Origin: Bryobacteraceae bacterium | GTDB taxonomy: Bacteria > Acidobacteriota > Terriglobia > Bryobacterales > Bryobacteraceae | Direction of reading: 5' to 3' | Length of the DNA stretch: 64,000 bases | Assembly (NCBI GenBank): GCA_947458745.1 | Contig: CANGYQ010000004.1 | Location: 310,001-374,000, forward strand | Part shown: positions 1 to 9,248 of the stretch, piece after piece | How positions within the stretch are numbered: position 1 is the first letter of the stretch | How the letters are laid out: the number at the start of each line of letters is the position of its first letter | The notes under the pieces: generated by a model | Databases searched by the model: none | What the model was told of the DNA's origin: nothing | What the model saw: only the letters and a program-made list of their open reading frames with translations | Program-made: the position numbers and the translations under genes

Positions 1-2
1 CG

Positions 3-863
3 TATTCCGCGGCGATCGCGATGGTGCTGTTGGGTGGCGCGGGTGTCGCCAGTTTCCACCCGCAAGGCGCCACGCGCGCCACCGAAGGCGTCACCGAAAA
101 CAAAGCCCGCTGGATGGCGGTCTTCATTTCCAGCGGCACGCTGGGCTTGGCCTTTGGGCCGACTTTCTTTTCCGCGCTGGCTGGACGCCTGGGCATGGAC
201 ATGACCTGGCTGGGCATGATCCCGGGCGTGTTGATCACCACGCTGCTGCTGTTCCAGCTCCCGCCCGCAGCGGAAAGCCGGACGGGGCGAACCTCGTTTA
301 ACTGGCCGGAACTGAAGGCAGTGTGGCGGCCCCTGCTGGTGCTCTATCTGCTGGTGTTCATTCGGTCTATCGTGCAGATCAGCTTCACCCAGTTCTTGCC
401 GCTCTATCTGCGCCGGGAACGGAGTTGGACGCTGGAAGCAGCCAGCCTCGCGCTCTCGCTCTACTTGGCCTCCGGCGCCATCGGAGGCTTGCTGGGGGGT
501 AATCTGGCGGACCGCTTTGGCGGGCGCACCGTGATCCTGATTTCCATGATCGCTTCGGTGCCATTTCTGGGCATGTTCTTTTTCACCACCGGCATCTGGT
601 CGCTGGTAGGTCTCTCGCTGGGCGGCCTGATTTTGCTGTTCACCATTCCGGTGAACCTCACCATGGGCCAGGAACTAGCGCCTACTCAGGCGGCCACGGT
701 TTCGGCATTGATGATGGGCTTTGCCTGGGGCACCGCGGGCATGATCTTTATTCCGCTGGTGGGTTGGGCGGCGGATCACTTCACCCTGCACAAAGCGCTG
801 CTGGCGTTGCTAATCTTCCCGATTGCCGGCTATCTGCTGGCCTTGAAGTTACCCAAGAAATGA
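3..863 (+). CDS. MFS transporter, Fsr (fosmidomycin resistance)-like, 5' end outside window
   Basis: C-terminal part (about 286 codons) of a 12-TM major facilitator protein. The frame is already open at the window edge, so the N-terminus is missing and the first ATG at 21 is probably internal. An FHPQG-type motif near the start and the ADRFGGR loop between helices resemble the Fsr-like branch. Alternating hydrophobic segments continue to the end, with a basic tail (KLPKK). It should sit in the inner membrane and export a small molecule; the substrate cannot be read from sequence. The stop overlaps the queC start (ATGA), so the genes are probably translationally coupled, but MFS genes next to queC are not a known pathway link. 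Confidence 0.8.
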   Translation, partial: YSAAIAMVLLGGAGVASFHPQGATRATEGVTENKARWMAVFISSGTLGLAFGPTFFSALAGRLGMDMTWLGMIPGVLITTLLLFQLPPAAESRTGRTSFNWPELKAVWRPLLVLYLLVFIRSIVQISFTQFLPLYLRRERSWTLEAASLALSLYLASGAIGGLLGGNLADRFGGRTVILISMIASVPFLGMFFFTTGIWSLVGLSLGGLILLFTIPVNLTMGQELAPTQAATVSALMMGFAWGTAGMIFIPLVGWAADHFTLHKALLALLIFPIAGYLLALKLPKK

Positions 864-1558
864 AACGTGCCGTTTGTTTACTTTCGGGCGGCCTCGATTC
901 AGCCACCACGCTCGCCTGCGCGCGGCGCGATGGGTTTGAGAGCTATGCCCTGTCGTTCGATTACGGCCAGCGCCACCGGGTGGAATTGGCAGCCGCGGTG
1001 CTTGTCGCGCAGCAACTGGGCGCGGCCGGGCACCAGACGATGCGGATTGATCTGCGAGCGTTTGGCGGGTCGGCTTTGACGGCGGAAATCGATGTGCCGA
1101 AGCATGACCAAGTAGAAGACTTGGGCGCGGGCATCCCCATCACTTATGTCCCAGCGCGGAACACGGTATTTCTGTCGTTCGCCCTGGCCTGGGCGGAAGT
1201 GCTGGGCGCTTCCGACATCTACCTGGGCGTGAATGCCGTCGACTATTCCGGCTACCCGGACTGCCGCCCGGAGTTCATTCAAGCCTTCGAACAAATGGCC
1301 AATCTGGCCACCAAGGCGGGCGTCGAAGGGATGCAACGGCTGCACATTCACACGCCGCTGATCACGCTGACCAAGGCGCAGATCATTACCCTGGGTGCGG
1401 AACTGGGCGTCGACTATGGTTTAACCCATTCCTGCTACGACCCTTCGCCCAACGGCCAACCCTGCGGGCACTGCGATTCCTGTCTGTTGCGCTTGAAGGG
1501 CTTTGAAGAGGCTGGCCTCACTGATCCCCTGCCCTATGCGGCGGCAGGCCCGGCATGA
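860..1558 (+). CDS. queC: 7-cyano-7-deazaguanine synthase QueC
   Basis: ATP-dependent conversion of 7-carboxy-7-deazaguanine to preQ0 in queuosine (or deazaguanine DNA modification) synthesis; cytosolic. The 232-residue product has the PP-loop SGGLDS (residues 9-14), the FDYGQRHR segment, the [17 protein letters not shown] block and a C-terminal zinc site with four cysteines ([15 protein letters not shown]). Length is typical. The start is the ATG at 860, which overlaps the MFS stop and begins with the family-typical [11 protein letters not shown]; a longer frame from 764 only reads back into the MFS gene. The stop overlaps queE (ATGA), giving a queC-queE unit. queD, queF and DNA-modifying dpd genes are not in the window. 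Confidence 0.97.
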   Translation: MKRAVCLLSGGLDSATTLACARRDGFESYALSFDYGQRHRVELAAAVLVAQQLGAAGHQTMRIDLRAFGGSALTAEIDVPKHDQVEDLGAGIPITYVPARNTVFLSFALAWAEVLGASDIYLGVNAVDYSGYPDCRPEFIQAFEQMANLATKAGVEGMQRLHIHTPLITLTKAQIITLGAELGVDYGLTHSCYDPSPNGQPCGHCDSCLLRLKGFEEAGLTDPLPYAAAGPA

Positions 1559-2238
1559 AGATCTCCGAGATCTTCTATTCACTGCAAGGCGAAGGCACGC
1601 TGCTGGGTGTCCCCAGCGTGTTTGTCCGCACCTCTGGCTGCAATCTAAGGTGCGTCTGGTGCGATACGCCCTATACATCGTGGCAGCCCGAGGGTGACGA
1701 AAAGAGCATCGCCCAAATTGTCACTGCCGTGCGGGCCTTTGGCTGCTCCCATGTGGTGGTCACCGGCGGCGAGCCGATGATCGCGCCCGGCATCGCGGAC
1801 TTGACGATCGCCCTGGCCAACAGCAGCCATCACATCACCATCGAGACGGCAGGTACGGTGGCGGCTCCGGTGGCTTGCGACCTGATGAGTATTTCGCCCA
1901 AGCTGGCCAATTCCACGCCCCTGGAACGCGACGGTGGCCGGTGGGCTGCCCAACATGACCGCGTCCGCTACGCCCCACGCGTACTGCGCCGCCTGATGAG
2001 CGAGTACCCGCATCAGCTGAAGTTCGTCGTGACGGGCCCGGAGGATCTAGCAGAGATTCACCGCTTAGTGGAAGAGCTCCGCGCCGACCGGGCGCGCGTG
2101 CTGCTGATGCCCGAAGGCCGCGACGAGACGCTACTGCGGGAACGCTCCCAATGGCTGGCCGAAGTCTGCAAACAAACCGGCTACCGCTTCACGCCGCGCC
2201 TGCACGTCGCCATTTGGGGCGATGTGCGGGGAACTTAG
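1555..2238 (+). CDS. queE: 7-carboxy-7-deazaguanine synthase QueE (radical SAM)
   Basis: Converts 6-carboxy-tetrahydropterin to 7-carboxy-7-deazaguanine with SAM and a [4Fe-4S] cluster; this is the step before QueC. The 227-residue product starts [14 protein letters not shown], as is usual for QueE. It carries the radical-SAM cysteines C29-x3-C33-x2-C36 (CNLRCVWC), followed by DTPYTSW and the GGEP motif. The ATG overlaps the queC TGA, so the two are coupled. The 3' end overlaps the end of the convergent U32-like gene by 4 bp, leaving no room for a conventional intergenic terminator. Confidence 0.96.
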   Translation: MKISEIFYSLQGEGTLLGVPSVFVRTSGCNLRCVWCDTPYTSWQPEGDEKSIAQIVTAVRAFGCSHVVVTGGEPMIAPGIADLTIALANSSHHITIETAGTVAAPVACDLMSISPKLANSTPLERDGGRWAAQHDRVRYAPRVLRRLMSEYPHQLKFVVTGPEDLAEIHRLVEELRADRARVLLMPEGRDETLLRERSQWLAEVCKQTGYRFTPRLHVAIWGDVRGT

Positions 2239-3086
2239 GCCGTCGTCGACTTCGAGAACACTGCCCACGGCGCATGCCGCGCGATCATTTCGCAGGCGAT
2301 CTGCGCGCGGCGGACGCGTTCCTTGCTGAGAGCCATGGCGGTGGCTTCAATGTGCGTGCCGCAGGGGTAGATGTCCGGCGAATTGCGCAGACCCAGTTTG
2401 ATGTAGACCGGTGCCGAGACGCGGATGATGTCGGGCAGTTCGTAGTAGCGGATGAAGCCGCCGATGTTGTCGGGCGCTTCGACGTAGAAGTCGATGGGCA
2501 CGGTGATGGCTTGCCGGATCTCGGCGATCTGCTCGATCGACAGGTCCGAGGGGATGTTGATCGTGTCGGCGCCCAAGTCCTGGAGCAGCCGCGCGGAATC
2601 GGGGTTGCAGGGGGCCATCATCACCGAGGTCTTGATGATCAGTTCGGCGGGCAGCTCGCCCTTGCGGCGCATGTCGCCCATCACCTTCAACAGGCCAATG
2701 TCGCTGACCAGAATGCTGCGGCAGCCAAGTTCAACCGCCCGCTGAATGTCGAGCAACGCGAAGCGCATCTGTTCGGCACCACGCAGGCTGAGGCCCAGCG
2801 TCTTGCCGGCGGGGGCGAAGGCTTGAGCGCCCGTGTCAAAGGTGGCACGGGGACCCACGAACAGGTTCATCTCGATCTCGGCCTCCTGCCCGATGGCGAC
2901 CATCTCGCGGATCTCGTCATCGGTCATCAACATGATGCCTGAGCCTTGGCTGGTCCGGTGCACAGGTACGCGGCGGGCTTTGGCCTCATCCAGCACCAGG
3001 CGCAATGCGCGCGGTGATTCAGTGGAGGGGATCTCGATGCGGCAATGGGCACCGTCGGGGAAGCGGAGAGCAGATTCGAAAGACAT
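2235..3086 (-). CDS. U32 peptidase-like TIM-barrel protein
   Basis: A 283-residue cytosolic protein with the alternating pattern of a TIM barrel (for example SILVSDIGLL, LGADTINIPSDLS, PIDFYVEAPDNIGGF). It resembles a short group usually annotated as U32 family peptidase. I do not see the classical U32 signature with its clustered cysteines, and only two or three cysteines are present, so peptidase activity is doubtful. The ATG at 3086 is preferred over TTG at 3092 because AGGA lies 6 nt before it; it begins just after the thrB stop. It ends a tight minus-strand group of Gfo/Idh oxidoreductase, thrB and this gene. The function is not recognised with confidence. Confidence 0.65.
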   Translation of the reverse strand: MSFESALRFPDGAHCRIEIPSTESPRALRLVLDEAKARRVPVHRTSQGSGIMLMTDDEIREMVAIGQEAEIEMNLFVGPRATFDTGAQAFAPAGKTLGLSLRGAEQMRFALLDIQRAVELGCRSILVSDIGLLKVMGDMRRKGELPAELIIKTSVMMAPCNPDSARLLQDLGADTINIPSDLSIEQIAEIRQAITVPIDFYVEAPDNIGGFIRYYELPDIIRVSAPVYIKLGLRNSPDIYPCGTHIEATAMALSKERVRRAQIACEMIARHAPWAVFSKSTTA

Positions 3087-3088
3087 GA

Positions 3089-4003
3089 TCAATCCTGGCT
3101 GAGAGTGTATCCGGTCTGGGCGATGGGTGCGGGCAGAATCTCGGCCTCGTGGCCTTTCAGCAGGAACTGCTCCCGAACCCGCTCGCAGACCTGTTCGAAG
3201 CCCCGCTCAAAAAAGACCAGCACGCTGGGGCCGGCACCCGACAGCGCACAGCCGAGCAAGCCCGGTAGCCGGAGCTTCAAGATCTCCGCGAGGCCGGGCA
3301 CCAGGCGCTCGCGATACGGCTGGTGGAAGCGGTCCTCGAGCGCAGTTGGGAAGGCCGCCCGATTGCCGGTGCACAGCGCGGCGATCAGCAGTGCCGAACG
3401 CTGCACGTTAAAGATGGCATCCGCCTTGGAATAACTGGTGGGCAGTACTTGCCGCGATTCCACCGTGGGCAGCACGAAGCTGGGCACAATCACCGAGACG
3501 CCGCACCAATCCGGCAGTTCGAGCCGCACGGCGCGAGCGGTTCCCTGCTGATCGATGGCGCTGGCCACAATCGATCCCAGCACGCAGGCCGCGACGTTAT
3601 CCGGATGGCCTTCGATGCGGGCGGCTTCGTCGAGCAGTCGTTCCGTGGACCAGCCCAGGTTGAGCAGCTGATTGGCGATCACCACGCCCGCCACCAGGGC
3701 CGAAGCAGAAGAGCCCAGGCCGCGGCCGAGCGGGATCTCATTGTGGATCTCCATCTCGACGCCCGGAAGCGTGCGACCGGATTCGCTGGCAATGCGCAGG
3801 GCGGTTTGCCAGATGAGATTGTTCTCACCGGGCGGGATGGATTCGGCATCACGTCCGGTGGCATGAATGATCACTTCTTTGGACGCCCGGAAGCGGACCG
3901 TGAGCGGGATGTCCAGCGCCAAACCAAGCGCATCAAAGCCTGGTCCAAGATTGGCACTAGAAGCGGGAACGCGGACCGTCGACCAAGGAAGTTGCGCGGC
4001 CAT
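3089..4003 (-). CDS. thrB: Homoserine kinase
   Basis: Phosphorylates L-homoserine with ATP on the way to threonine; cytosolic GHMP-family kinase. The 304-residue product has the N-terminal VRVPASSANLGPGFDALG block, the ATP-binding motif PLGRGLGSSASA, and the C-terminal GHMP motif GCALSGAGPSVLVF. Length is normal for the family. It starts 2 bp after the stop of the upstream Gfo/Idh gene, and the U32-like gene follows directly, so the three are likely cotranscribed. thrA and thrC are not nearby. Confidence 0.96.
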   Translation of the reverse strand: MAAQLPWSTVRVPASSANLGPGFDALGLALDIPLTVRFRASKEVIIHATGRDAESIPPGENNLIWQTALRIASESGRTLPGVEMEIHNEIPLGRGLGSSASALVAGVVIANQLLNLGWSTERLLDEAARIEGHPDNVAACVLGSIVASAIDQQGTARAVRLELPDWCGVSVIVPSFVLPTVESRQVLPTSYSKADAIFNVQRSALLIAALCTGNRAAFPTALEDRFHQPYRERLVPGLAEILKLRLPGLLGCALSGAGPSVLVFFERGFEQVCERVREQFLLKGHEAEILPAPIAQTGYTLSQD

Positions 4004-4005
4004 CG

Positions 4006-5022
4006 CTAGCCCAACTTCACCTTGTCGCCGGAGCGGCAGGAGTTGTAGATGCTCTCCACCAGCTCCAATGCGCGCAGTCCTTCTTCGCCAGAATTGAGTG
4101 GGGCGCGATGGTTGCGGATGGCGTCGCCGAAGTCAGCAAACTGGCGCTCAAAGGGGGTCAGCGAAATCGCCATCGGATCGGAAGCGCCAGAGGCCACTTC
4201 CGCAGCCACCGGAGCAGGATCCGACGCGTCATCGTCTTGCACGTCCCAGGTGGTGAGCTTGTCGCCCGAGACCACGGCGCAGCCCTTGGTGCCATGGATC
4301 TCCAGGCGCTCCGTGTAGCCGGGCCACATGGCGGTAGAGGCCTGAATGACGCCCGTCGCGCCGCTGGCGTACTTCATCACGGCGGTGATCACGTCTTCGG
4401 ATTCAATCTTGTGGACCGCCCCCAATTGCCAGTAGCCAAACACTTCGGAAACCGCGCCGCACAAGTGGAGCAGCATGTCGATCTGGTGGATGCCCTGGTT
4501 GATCAAGGCCCCGCCGCCTTCGGTGTGCCAGCTGCCCTTAATGGGCCGCGAATAGTATTCGGCGCTGCGCCACCACTTCACGTAGGCATCGGCCTGGATG
4601 ATCTTGCCCAGGCGTCCGGCGGCAATGGCGCGCTTTAGAAACTGGATGGAGTCATCAAAGCGGTGCTGGCTGACGATGTTCAGCAGCACGTTGCTCTGGG
4701 CGCAGAATTCCACCATGCCGCGCGCGGTCCGCACGTCAGTGGCGATCGGCTTCTGCACCTGCACATGCTTACCGGCAGCCGCGGCCACCTTCAGCGGCTG
4801 AAGGCGGAAGTCCGGGAAGGTACAGACATCGATGAAGTCCACCTTGGGATGGCGGCAGACCTCCTGGTAGCTGACGCACGCCTCGCCGCCATAGAGCGCG
4901 GTGAACTCTTCCGCCCGCTCCATCGCGTTGTCGTTGACCGCGACGACCTCGAAGCCAATGTTCTTGTACGCTTGCGCGTGTTTGTGCGAAATCGCACCGG
5001 TGCCGATGATTCCTACTCGCAT
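4006..5022 (-). CDS. Gfo/Idh/MocA family NAD(P)-dependent oxidoreductase
   Basis: A 338-residue dehydrogenase with an N-terminal Rossmann motif (VGIIGTGAISHKH, residues 3-15) and the family's C-terminal alpha/beta substrate domain. It probably oxidises or reduces a sugar or polyol; the substrate is unknown. No signal peptide, so cytosolic. The usual EKP motif reads QKP here (GKHVQVQKPIATD), a substitution at a position that is normally acidic. It sits 51 bp downstream of the DUF1501 gene and 2 bp upstream of thrB. The pairing with PSD1/DUF1501 genes is suggestive of carbohydrate metabolism, while the thrB link may be only operonic. Confidence 0.87.
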   Translation of the reverse strand: MRVGIIGTGAISHKHAQAYKNIGFEVVAVNDNAMERAEEFTALYGGEACVSYQEVCRHPKVDFIDVCTFPDFRLQPLKVAAAAGKHVQVQKPIATDVRTARGMVEFCAQSNVLLNIVSQHRFDDSIQFLKRAIAAGRLGKIIQADAYVKWWRSAEYYSRPIKGSWHTEGGGALINQGIHQIDMLLHLCGAVSEVFGYWQLGAVHKIESEDVITAVMKYASGATGVIQASTAMWPGYTERLEIHGTKGCAVVSGDKLTTWDVQDDDASDPAPVAAEVASGASDPMAISLTPFERQFADFGDAIRNHRAPLNSGEEGLRALELVESIYNSCRSGDKVKLG

Positions 5023-5073
5023 GGGAAACCGTCAGTTTATCAGTCTGGGGCTATTCCGCGTCAGGATCGCCGG

Positions 5074-6495
5074 TTACGCCAGCACTTCCTTGATCACCCG
5101 CCCACCAATATCGGTCAGCTTCTTGTAGCGCCCGGCGTGCAGATAGGTGAGGCGGTTCTGGTTTAGGCCCAACAGGTGTAGCAGCGTGGCGTGGACGTCG
5201 CGCAGGGGGATCTCTTCCTGGGCTGCCCGGACCGAGAAGTCGTCGGTTTCGCCAAAGGTAGCCCCGGGCTTGATGCCGCCACCCGCCATCCAGATCGCCA
5301 GTCCGTACTGGTTGTGATCGCGTCCGGGTTTGTCGGTGACCAGGTTGTTATCAAACGGCGTGCGGCCCATTTCACTGGCCCAGACAACGAGCGTTGAATC
5401 CAGCAGGCCGCGCGACTTCAGATCCTTCAGCAACCCCGCGATCGGTTGGTCGATCTCGCGGCAGTGGACGGGAAGGCGTTCCTTGATGTTGCCGTGGTCG
5501 TCCCAACGGTCGCCACCGGCGCCGTGCAACAGCTTGACGAAGCGGACGCCGCGTTCCACCATGCGGCGGGCGAGCAGGCACTGGCGGCCGAACGGTTCCG
5601 AGGCCGGATTATCCAGGCCATAGAGCTTCTTGGTGGCATCCGATTCCTGGCCTAGATCCACCAGATCGGGCGCTTTGGACTGCATGCGGAAGGCCAGCTC
5701 GTAAGCCGCAATCCGGGCGTCGAGTTCGGAGGTGTTGGTGCGCTCCGCGCTGTGGCGCTGGTTCATCCAGTTCAGCAAGTCCAGTTCGCGGCGCTGCTGT
5801 TCGGGCGACATCTGCGCGCGGCGATGGAGATCAACGATCGGGGTGTCGCCATTACGGAACAATGTCCCCTGATAGGCCGCGGGCAGGAAGCCGTTGCCCC
5901 AAACGCCCGCGCCGCCGATGGTGGCTCCGCGACGGTCCCCCATGACGACGAAGCCGGGGAGGTCTTGATTCTCTGTCCCCAAGCCATACGTGACCCACGC
6001 CCCGATGGAGGCGCTGCCGGGGAACTGGTTGCCGGTGAGTGAGTGGTAGACCGCGGGTCCGTGGTTGTTGTTATCGACCTTGACGCCGTGGATGAACGCC
6101 AGATCGTCCGCCACGCCCGAAAGATGCGGCAGCAACGCTGACATCCAGCGCCCCGACTGGCCGTGCTGTTTGAAATCCCAGTAGGGCGGGATAATTCGGT
6201 TGGGCGCGGCCGAGAAGGTGGCGATTTCGCCGGTGGTGTTGGCGGCCGTCGGCATCTGTTGCCCGGCGCGCTTGATCAACTCCGGCTTGTAGTCGAACAA
6301 ATCCATCTGGCTGACGCCGCCTTCCATGAACAGGAAGATGCAGTTCTTGGCCTTGGCGGCATGATGCTGAGGCTTGGGTGTGAGTGGCTGCTCAGAAGTG
6401 GCCGCTGAGGCGGTGTCAGCCGCCAGCAGGTCGGCCAGCGCGAGGCTGCCCAGGCCCAGGTAGGAGTCGAGCAGAAGTTGACGGCGGGTCTTCAT
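5074..6495 (-). CDS. DUF1501 family exported protein
   Basis: A 473-residue protein of the DUF1501 (alkaline phosphatase/sulfatase-fold) family, abundant in planctomycetes and solibacters. An N-terminal RR segment (MKTRRQLLLDSYLGLGSLAL) followed by a hydrophobic stretch suggests Tat-type export. Family blocks are clear: NCIFLFMEGGVSQMDLFD, the GDRRG loop, the GDRWDDHGN motif and the C-terminal SEMGRTPFDNN and GRDHNQYG stretches that carry likely metal-binding Asp and His residues. It lies 27 bp downstream of the PSD1 cytochrome gene, the classic pairing for this family. The biochemical role of the pair is not established. Confidence 0.93.
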   Translation of the reverse strand: MKTRRQLLLDSYLGLGSLALADLLAADTASAATSEQPLTPKPQHHAAKAKNCIFLFMEGGVSQMDLFDYKPELIKRAGQQMPTAANTTGEIATFSAAPNRIIPPYWDFKQHGQSGRWMSALLPHLSGVADDLAFIHGVKVDNNNHGPAVYHSLTGNQFPGSASIGAWVTYGLGTENQDLPGFVVMGDRRGATIGGAGVWGNGFLPAAYQGTLFRNGDTPIVDLHRRAQMSPEQQRRELDLLNWMNQRHSAERTNTSELDARIAAYELAFRMQSKAPDLVDLGQESDATKKLYGLDNPASEPFGRQCLLARRMVERGVRFVKLLHGAGGDRWDDHGNIKERLPVHCREIDQPIAGLLKDLKSRGLLDSTLVVWASEMGRTPFDNNLVTDKPGRDHNQYGLAIWMAGGGIKPGATFGETDDFSVRAAQEEIPLRDVHATLLHLLGLNQNRLTYLHAGRYKKLTDIGGRVIKEVLA

Positions 6496-6522
6496 CGGGT
6501 GGCTCCTTGGACAAACGGGCGG

Positions 6523-9204
6523 CTATTCAACATACAAAAACTCGTTCGAGTTCAGCAGCACGCGGGCGGCGGCTTCCAGCGTAGCGTCCAGACGCTGGAA
6601 CTGCTGCCGTTCAGCCGTCGTGGCGCGGCGGTTGAGCACCAGCGTAAAGAGGTGATCCAGCTGGCGGGCCGGCTCCGGCACTTCCTGCCGCACGCGGCGT
6701 GCAAGGCTTTCCGCTTCCTGGTGCACCAGATCGCCATTCATCATGGCCAAAGCTTGCAGGGGTGTGGTGGTGGTGCTGCGCCGGTCGCAGGATTCGCTAA
6801 AAGGGATGGCATCAAAGGCGGCCATCATCGGCAGCGGCAGGGAGCGGCGCTGGAAAATGTAGACGGAACGGCGGCGGGCGTCGTCATCCTTCTCGTTGGG
6901 CTCCCACATCAGTCCGCCCGTGCGGCCGTAGCGCGCGAAGTCGGCCAAGTCGTTGGGCAGTGGCGGAAACACGCTGGGGCCGCCGATCTCCGCATTCAGC
7001 CGACCGCTAACCGCGAGGATGCTATCGCGGATCGCTTCCGCTTCCAGGCGCCGACGGTGGAAGCGCCAGAATAGGCGATTCTCGGGGTCCACCTTGGACG
7101 CCTGGGCGTCTTCCGGATGGTCAGCCGCTTGACGGTAAGCGTGGGAGAGCAGCATCTTTTTGTGCAGCGCCTTCACATCCCAGCCGGAATCCATGAAATC
7201 GACTGCCAGACGGTCCAGCAGCTCCGGGTGGCTGGGCCGGTCGCCATTGCGGCCAAAATCGCTCGTCGTGCGGACAATGCCCTCGCCAAAATGATGCTGC
7301 CAGACTCGATTCACGAACACGCGCGCCGTCAGCGGATTGTCGCGTGAGGCCAACCACTGCCCCAGCGTGAAGCGCCAGCCACGGGTGGGGAACTGGCGGT
7401 AGCGGTCCGTTTCCAGCTTCGCGGGTTGGGAGTTGCCGGTAATGGCCGACAGGAACCCCGGCTCCACGGCCTCGCCCGGTTGGCGGTAGTCGCCACGGAC
7501 CAAGATGCGGGCCGGGGCAATGTCGGGTCCGGATGGGGGGCCGGGCACCTGGCTGACGCCCAACACCGCTTGATTCCAGCGGCCCATCCGCCGCCGGAAG
7601 ATGTCCAACTGCCCGTCCAGTTCGGCGAACTTGTTCTTCTCTTCCAGGGTGAAAATCGACTTGCCGGAATACTCCGCCAGCGCCTCACGGCGCACATCGG
7701 CGGTGCCCAATGCCTCAAATCGCTTGGCCGGATCAATGCCGCTAGCGTAGGCCGCCTTTAGCTTCGTCAGCAGTTGAGCTTCGGAGGCTTCGAGCAGATC
7801 CTGCTCTTCTTTGTCCAGGGTACGCTCTGCGTTTTCGAGCAGCTCTGCGTGGCCCTCCCGCTCCCCGGTGGAAAAGATGCGGGTGTCCTTCAACCGGAGT
7901 TCCAGGCGCAGATCCGCTTTGGTGAACTCCTTGGACGGTTGGTTCTTGCGGGCCGCCACCAGCTTGGCCAGCAGCACTTTCTCGAACGCTTCCAGCTCCT
8001 TCTTTTCGGGGCCGTTGTCCACCTTGGCGCGATACTCAGCAGCCTTGGCTTTGGCCCGCTCCGCCCACGTTTTGTCCTTGAAGGGAACATCCAGATCCCG
8101 GGCCGCTTGCGTGGTTTGGAAGAAAGCCTGCAAGCGGTAAAAGTCGCGCTGGGGGATGGGGTCGTACTTATGGTCGTGGCACCGGGCGCAACCGACCGAC
8201 AAGCCCAGGAAGACCGAAGCCGTCGCCGTCGTCACTTCCGCCAGGTAGTTGGCGCGGACTTCAGCAGCCACCAGATTGGAGCGGTCCCACGGTGCCAGCC
8301 GCAGGAAGGCCGTCGGGATATAGCCTTGCGCGTCCGGCTGATAGTTGTTGCGGGTCTTGGAATGCTCGTCACCACCGCCGATTTGCAGGCGGACAAACTG
8401 GTCATACGGCATGTTCTGATTGAATGCGCTGATCACCCAGTCGCGATAGCGCCAAGCATTGCCGATGGCACCGTCGCCTTCCAGACCGCTGGTTTCCCCG
8501 TAGCGGGCCAAGTCCAGCCAGTGGCGGCCCCAGCGTTCACCGTAGCGCGGATCAGCCAGCAGCTTGTCGATCAACGCCTCATAGGCACCGGGCGCGGTGT
8601 CGTTGAGAAAGGCATCGAACTCCGCGGGCGTGGGGGGCATGCCCAGCAGATCAAGGTAGAGGCGGCGCACGAGCGTGCGCTTGTCGGCGGCTGGGGCGGG
8701 CGTCAGGCCCTTGGCTTCCAACTTGGCCAGCAGAAAAGCATCAATGACGTTGCCCCCGGGCCACGCGGCAGACTTCACCGCAGGTGGCGGCGTGGCGACA
8801 GGCTTTTCATAAGCCCATCGTTGATCCGTCTTGGGGGCGCTGGACGCCAGGGCGGGCAGCGTGCGGATCCATTGTTCGATCTGCTGGCGCTCGACGCTTG
8901 TGAGTTCGCCACCCATGGGCATGCGCGGGGTCAGGTCACCGTCGATCAACTTCAGCAGAGCGCTCTGCTCCGGATGGCCGGGGACGACCGCTGCGCCGTG
9001 TTTGTTGCCGCCGCGGAGGATGGCCTCCGCACTGAGGATGGAGAAGCCAGACGCAGGGTTGCGCACGCCGTGGCAACTCTCACACTTTTGGCGCAAGACT
9101 GCCGGAGGCGCAGACGGCGCTGGCGATTGCGCACCGGCCACGCCGATAGCCAAAAGAAGTGAAGTGAGGAACCGCAACAGACTGACTCCTATCCCACGAA
9201 GCAT
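6523..9204 (-). CDS. PSD1 / DUF1549-DUF1553 planctomycete-type cytochrome c protein
   Basis: An 893-residue secreted protein: signal peptide (hydrophobic residues about 8-24, GVAGAQS cleavage region), an N-terminal cytochrome c-like domain with C41-x2-C44-H45 (CESCHG), a DUF1549 domain at about 140-380 containing a second heme-type motif C339-x2-C342-H343 (CARCHDHKYDP), a charged middle region rich in Lys and Glu that may be helical, and a C-terminal DUF1553 domain (about 600-890, with NRVWQHHFGEGIV and DFGRNGDRPSHPELLD). It is always met together with DUF1501, which follows here by 27 bp. The role is unknown; a periplasmic redox function is inferred from the heme motifs. ATG at 9204 is the only good upstream start, but its ribosome-binding site is weak. 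Confidence 0.93.
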   Translation of the reverse strand: MLRGIGVSLLRFLTSLLLAIGVAGAQSPAPSAPPAVLRQKCESCHGVRNPASGFSILSAEAILRGGNKHGAAVVPGHPEQSALLKLIDGDLTPRMPMGGELTSVERQQIEQWIRTLPALASSAPKTDQRWAYEKPVATPPPAVKSAAWPGGNVIDAFLLAKLEAKGLTPAPAADKRTLVRRLYLDLLGMPPTPAEFDAFLNDTAPGAYEALIDKLLADPRYGERWGRHWLDLARYGETSGLEGDGAIGNAWRYRDWVISAFNQNMPYDQFVRLQIGGGDEHSKTRNNYQPDAQGYIPTAFLRLAPWDRSNLVAAEVRANYLAEVTTATASVFLGLSVGCARCHDHKYDPIPQRDFYRLQAFFQTTQAARDLDVPFKDKTWAERAKAKAAEYRAKVDNGPEKKELEAFEKVLLAKLVAARKNQPSKEFTKADLRLELRLKDTRIFSTGEREGHAELLENAERTLDKEEQDLLEASEAQLLTKLKAAYASGIDPAKRFEALGTADVRREALAEYSGKSIFTLEEKNKFAELDGQLDIFRRRMGRWNQAVLGVSQVPGPPSGPDIAPARILVRGDYRQPGEAVEPGFLSAITGNSQPAKLETDRYRQFPTRGWRFTLGQWLASRDNPLTARVFVNRVWQHHFGEGIVRTTSDFGRNGDRPSHPELLDRLAVDFMDSGWDVKALHKKMLLSHAYRQAADHPEDAQASKVDPENRLFWRFHRRRLEAEAIRDSILAVSGRLNAEIGGPSVFPPLPNDLADFARYGRTGGLMWEPNEKDDDARRRSVYIFQRRSLPLPMMAAFDAIPFSESCDRRSTTTTPLQALAMMNGDLVHQEAESLARRVRQEVPEPARQLDHLFTLVLNRRATTAERQQFQRLDATLEAAARVLLNSNEFLYVE

Positions 9205-9248
9205 ATCGCAACGGCGATTCGCAGTGGACCTTCGGCGTCGAAGCCGGG

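Noticed and set aside
2235-3086. Calling the U32-like protein a true collagenase-type U32 peptidase
   Set aside because: The classical U32 signature with its glycine and cysteine cluster is not seen, so only fold-level similarity is claimed.
7774-9162. Long open frame on the plus strand opposite the PSD1 gene
   Set aside because: It is the complement of a clearly coding gene in GC-rich DNA, has no family motif and no ribosome-binding site. The same applies to long antisense frames at 24005-25153, 26340-27575, 32965-33753 and 52186-53220.
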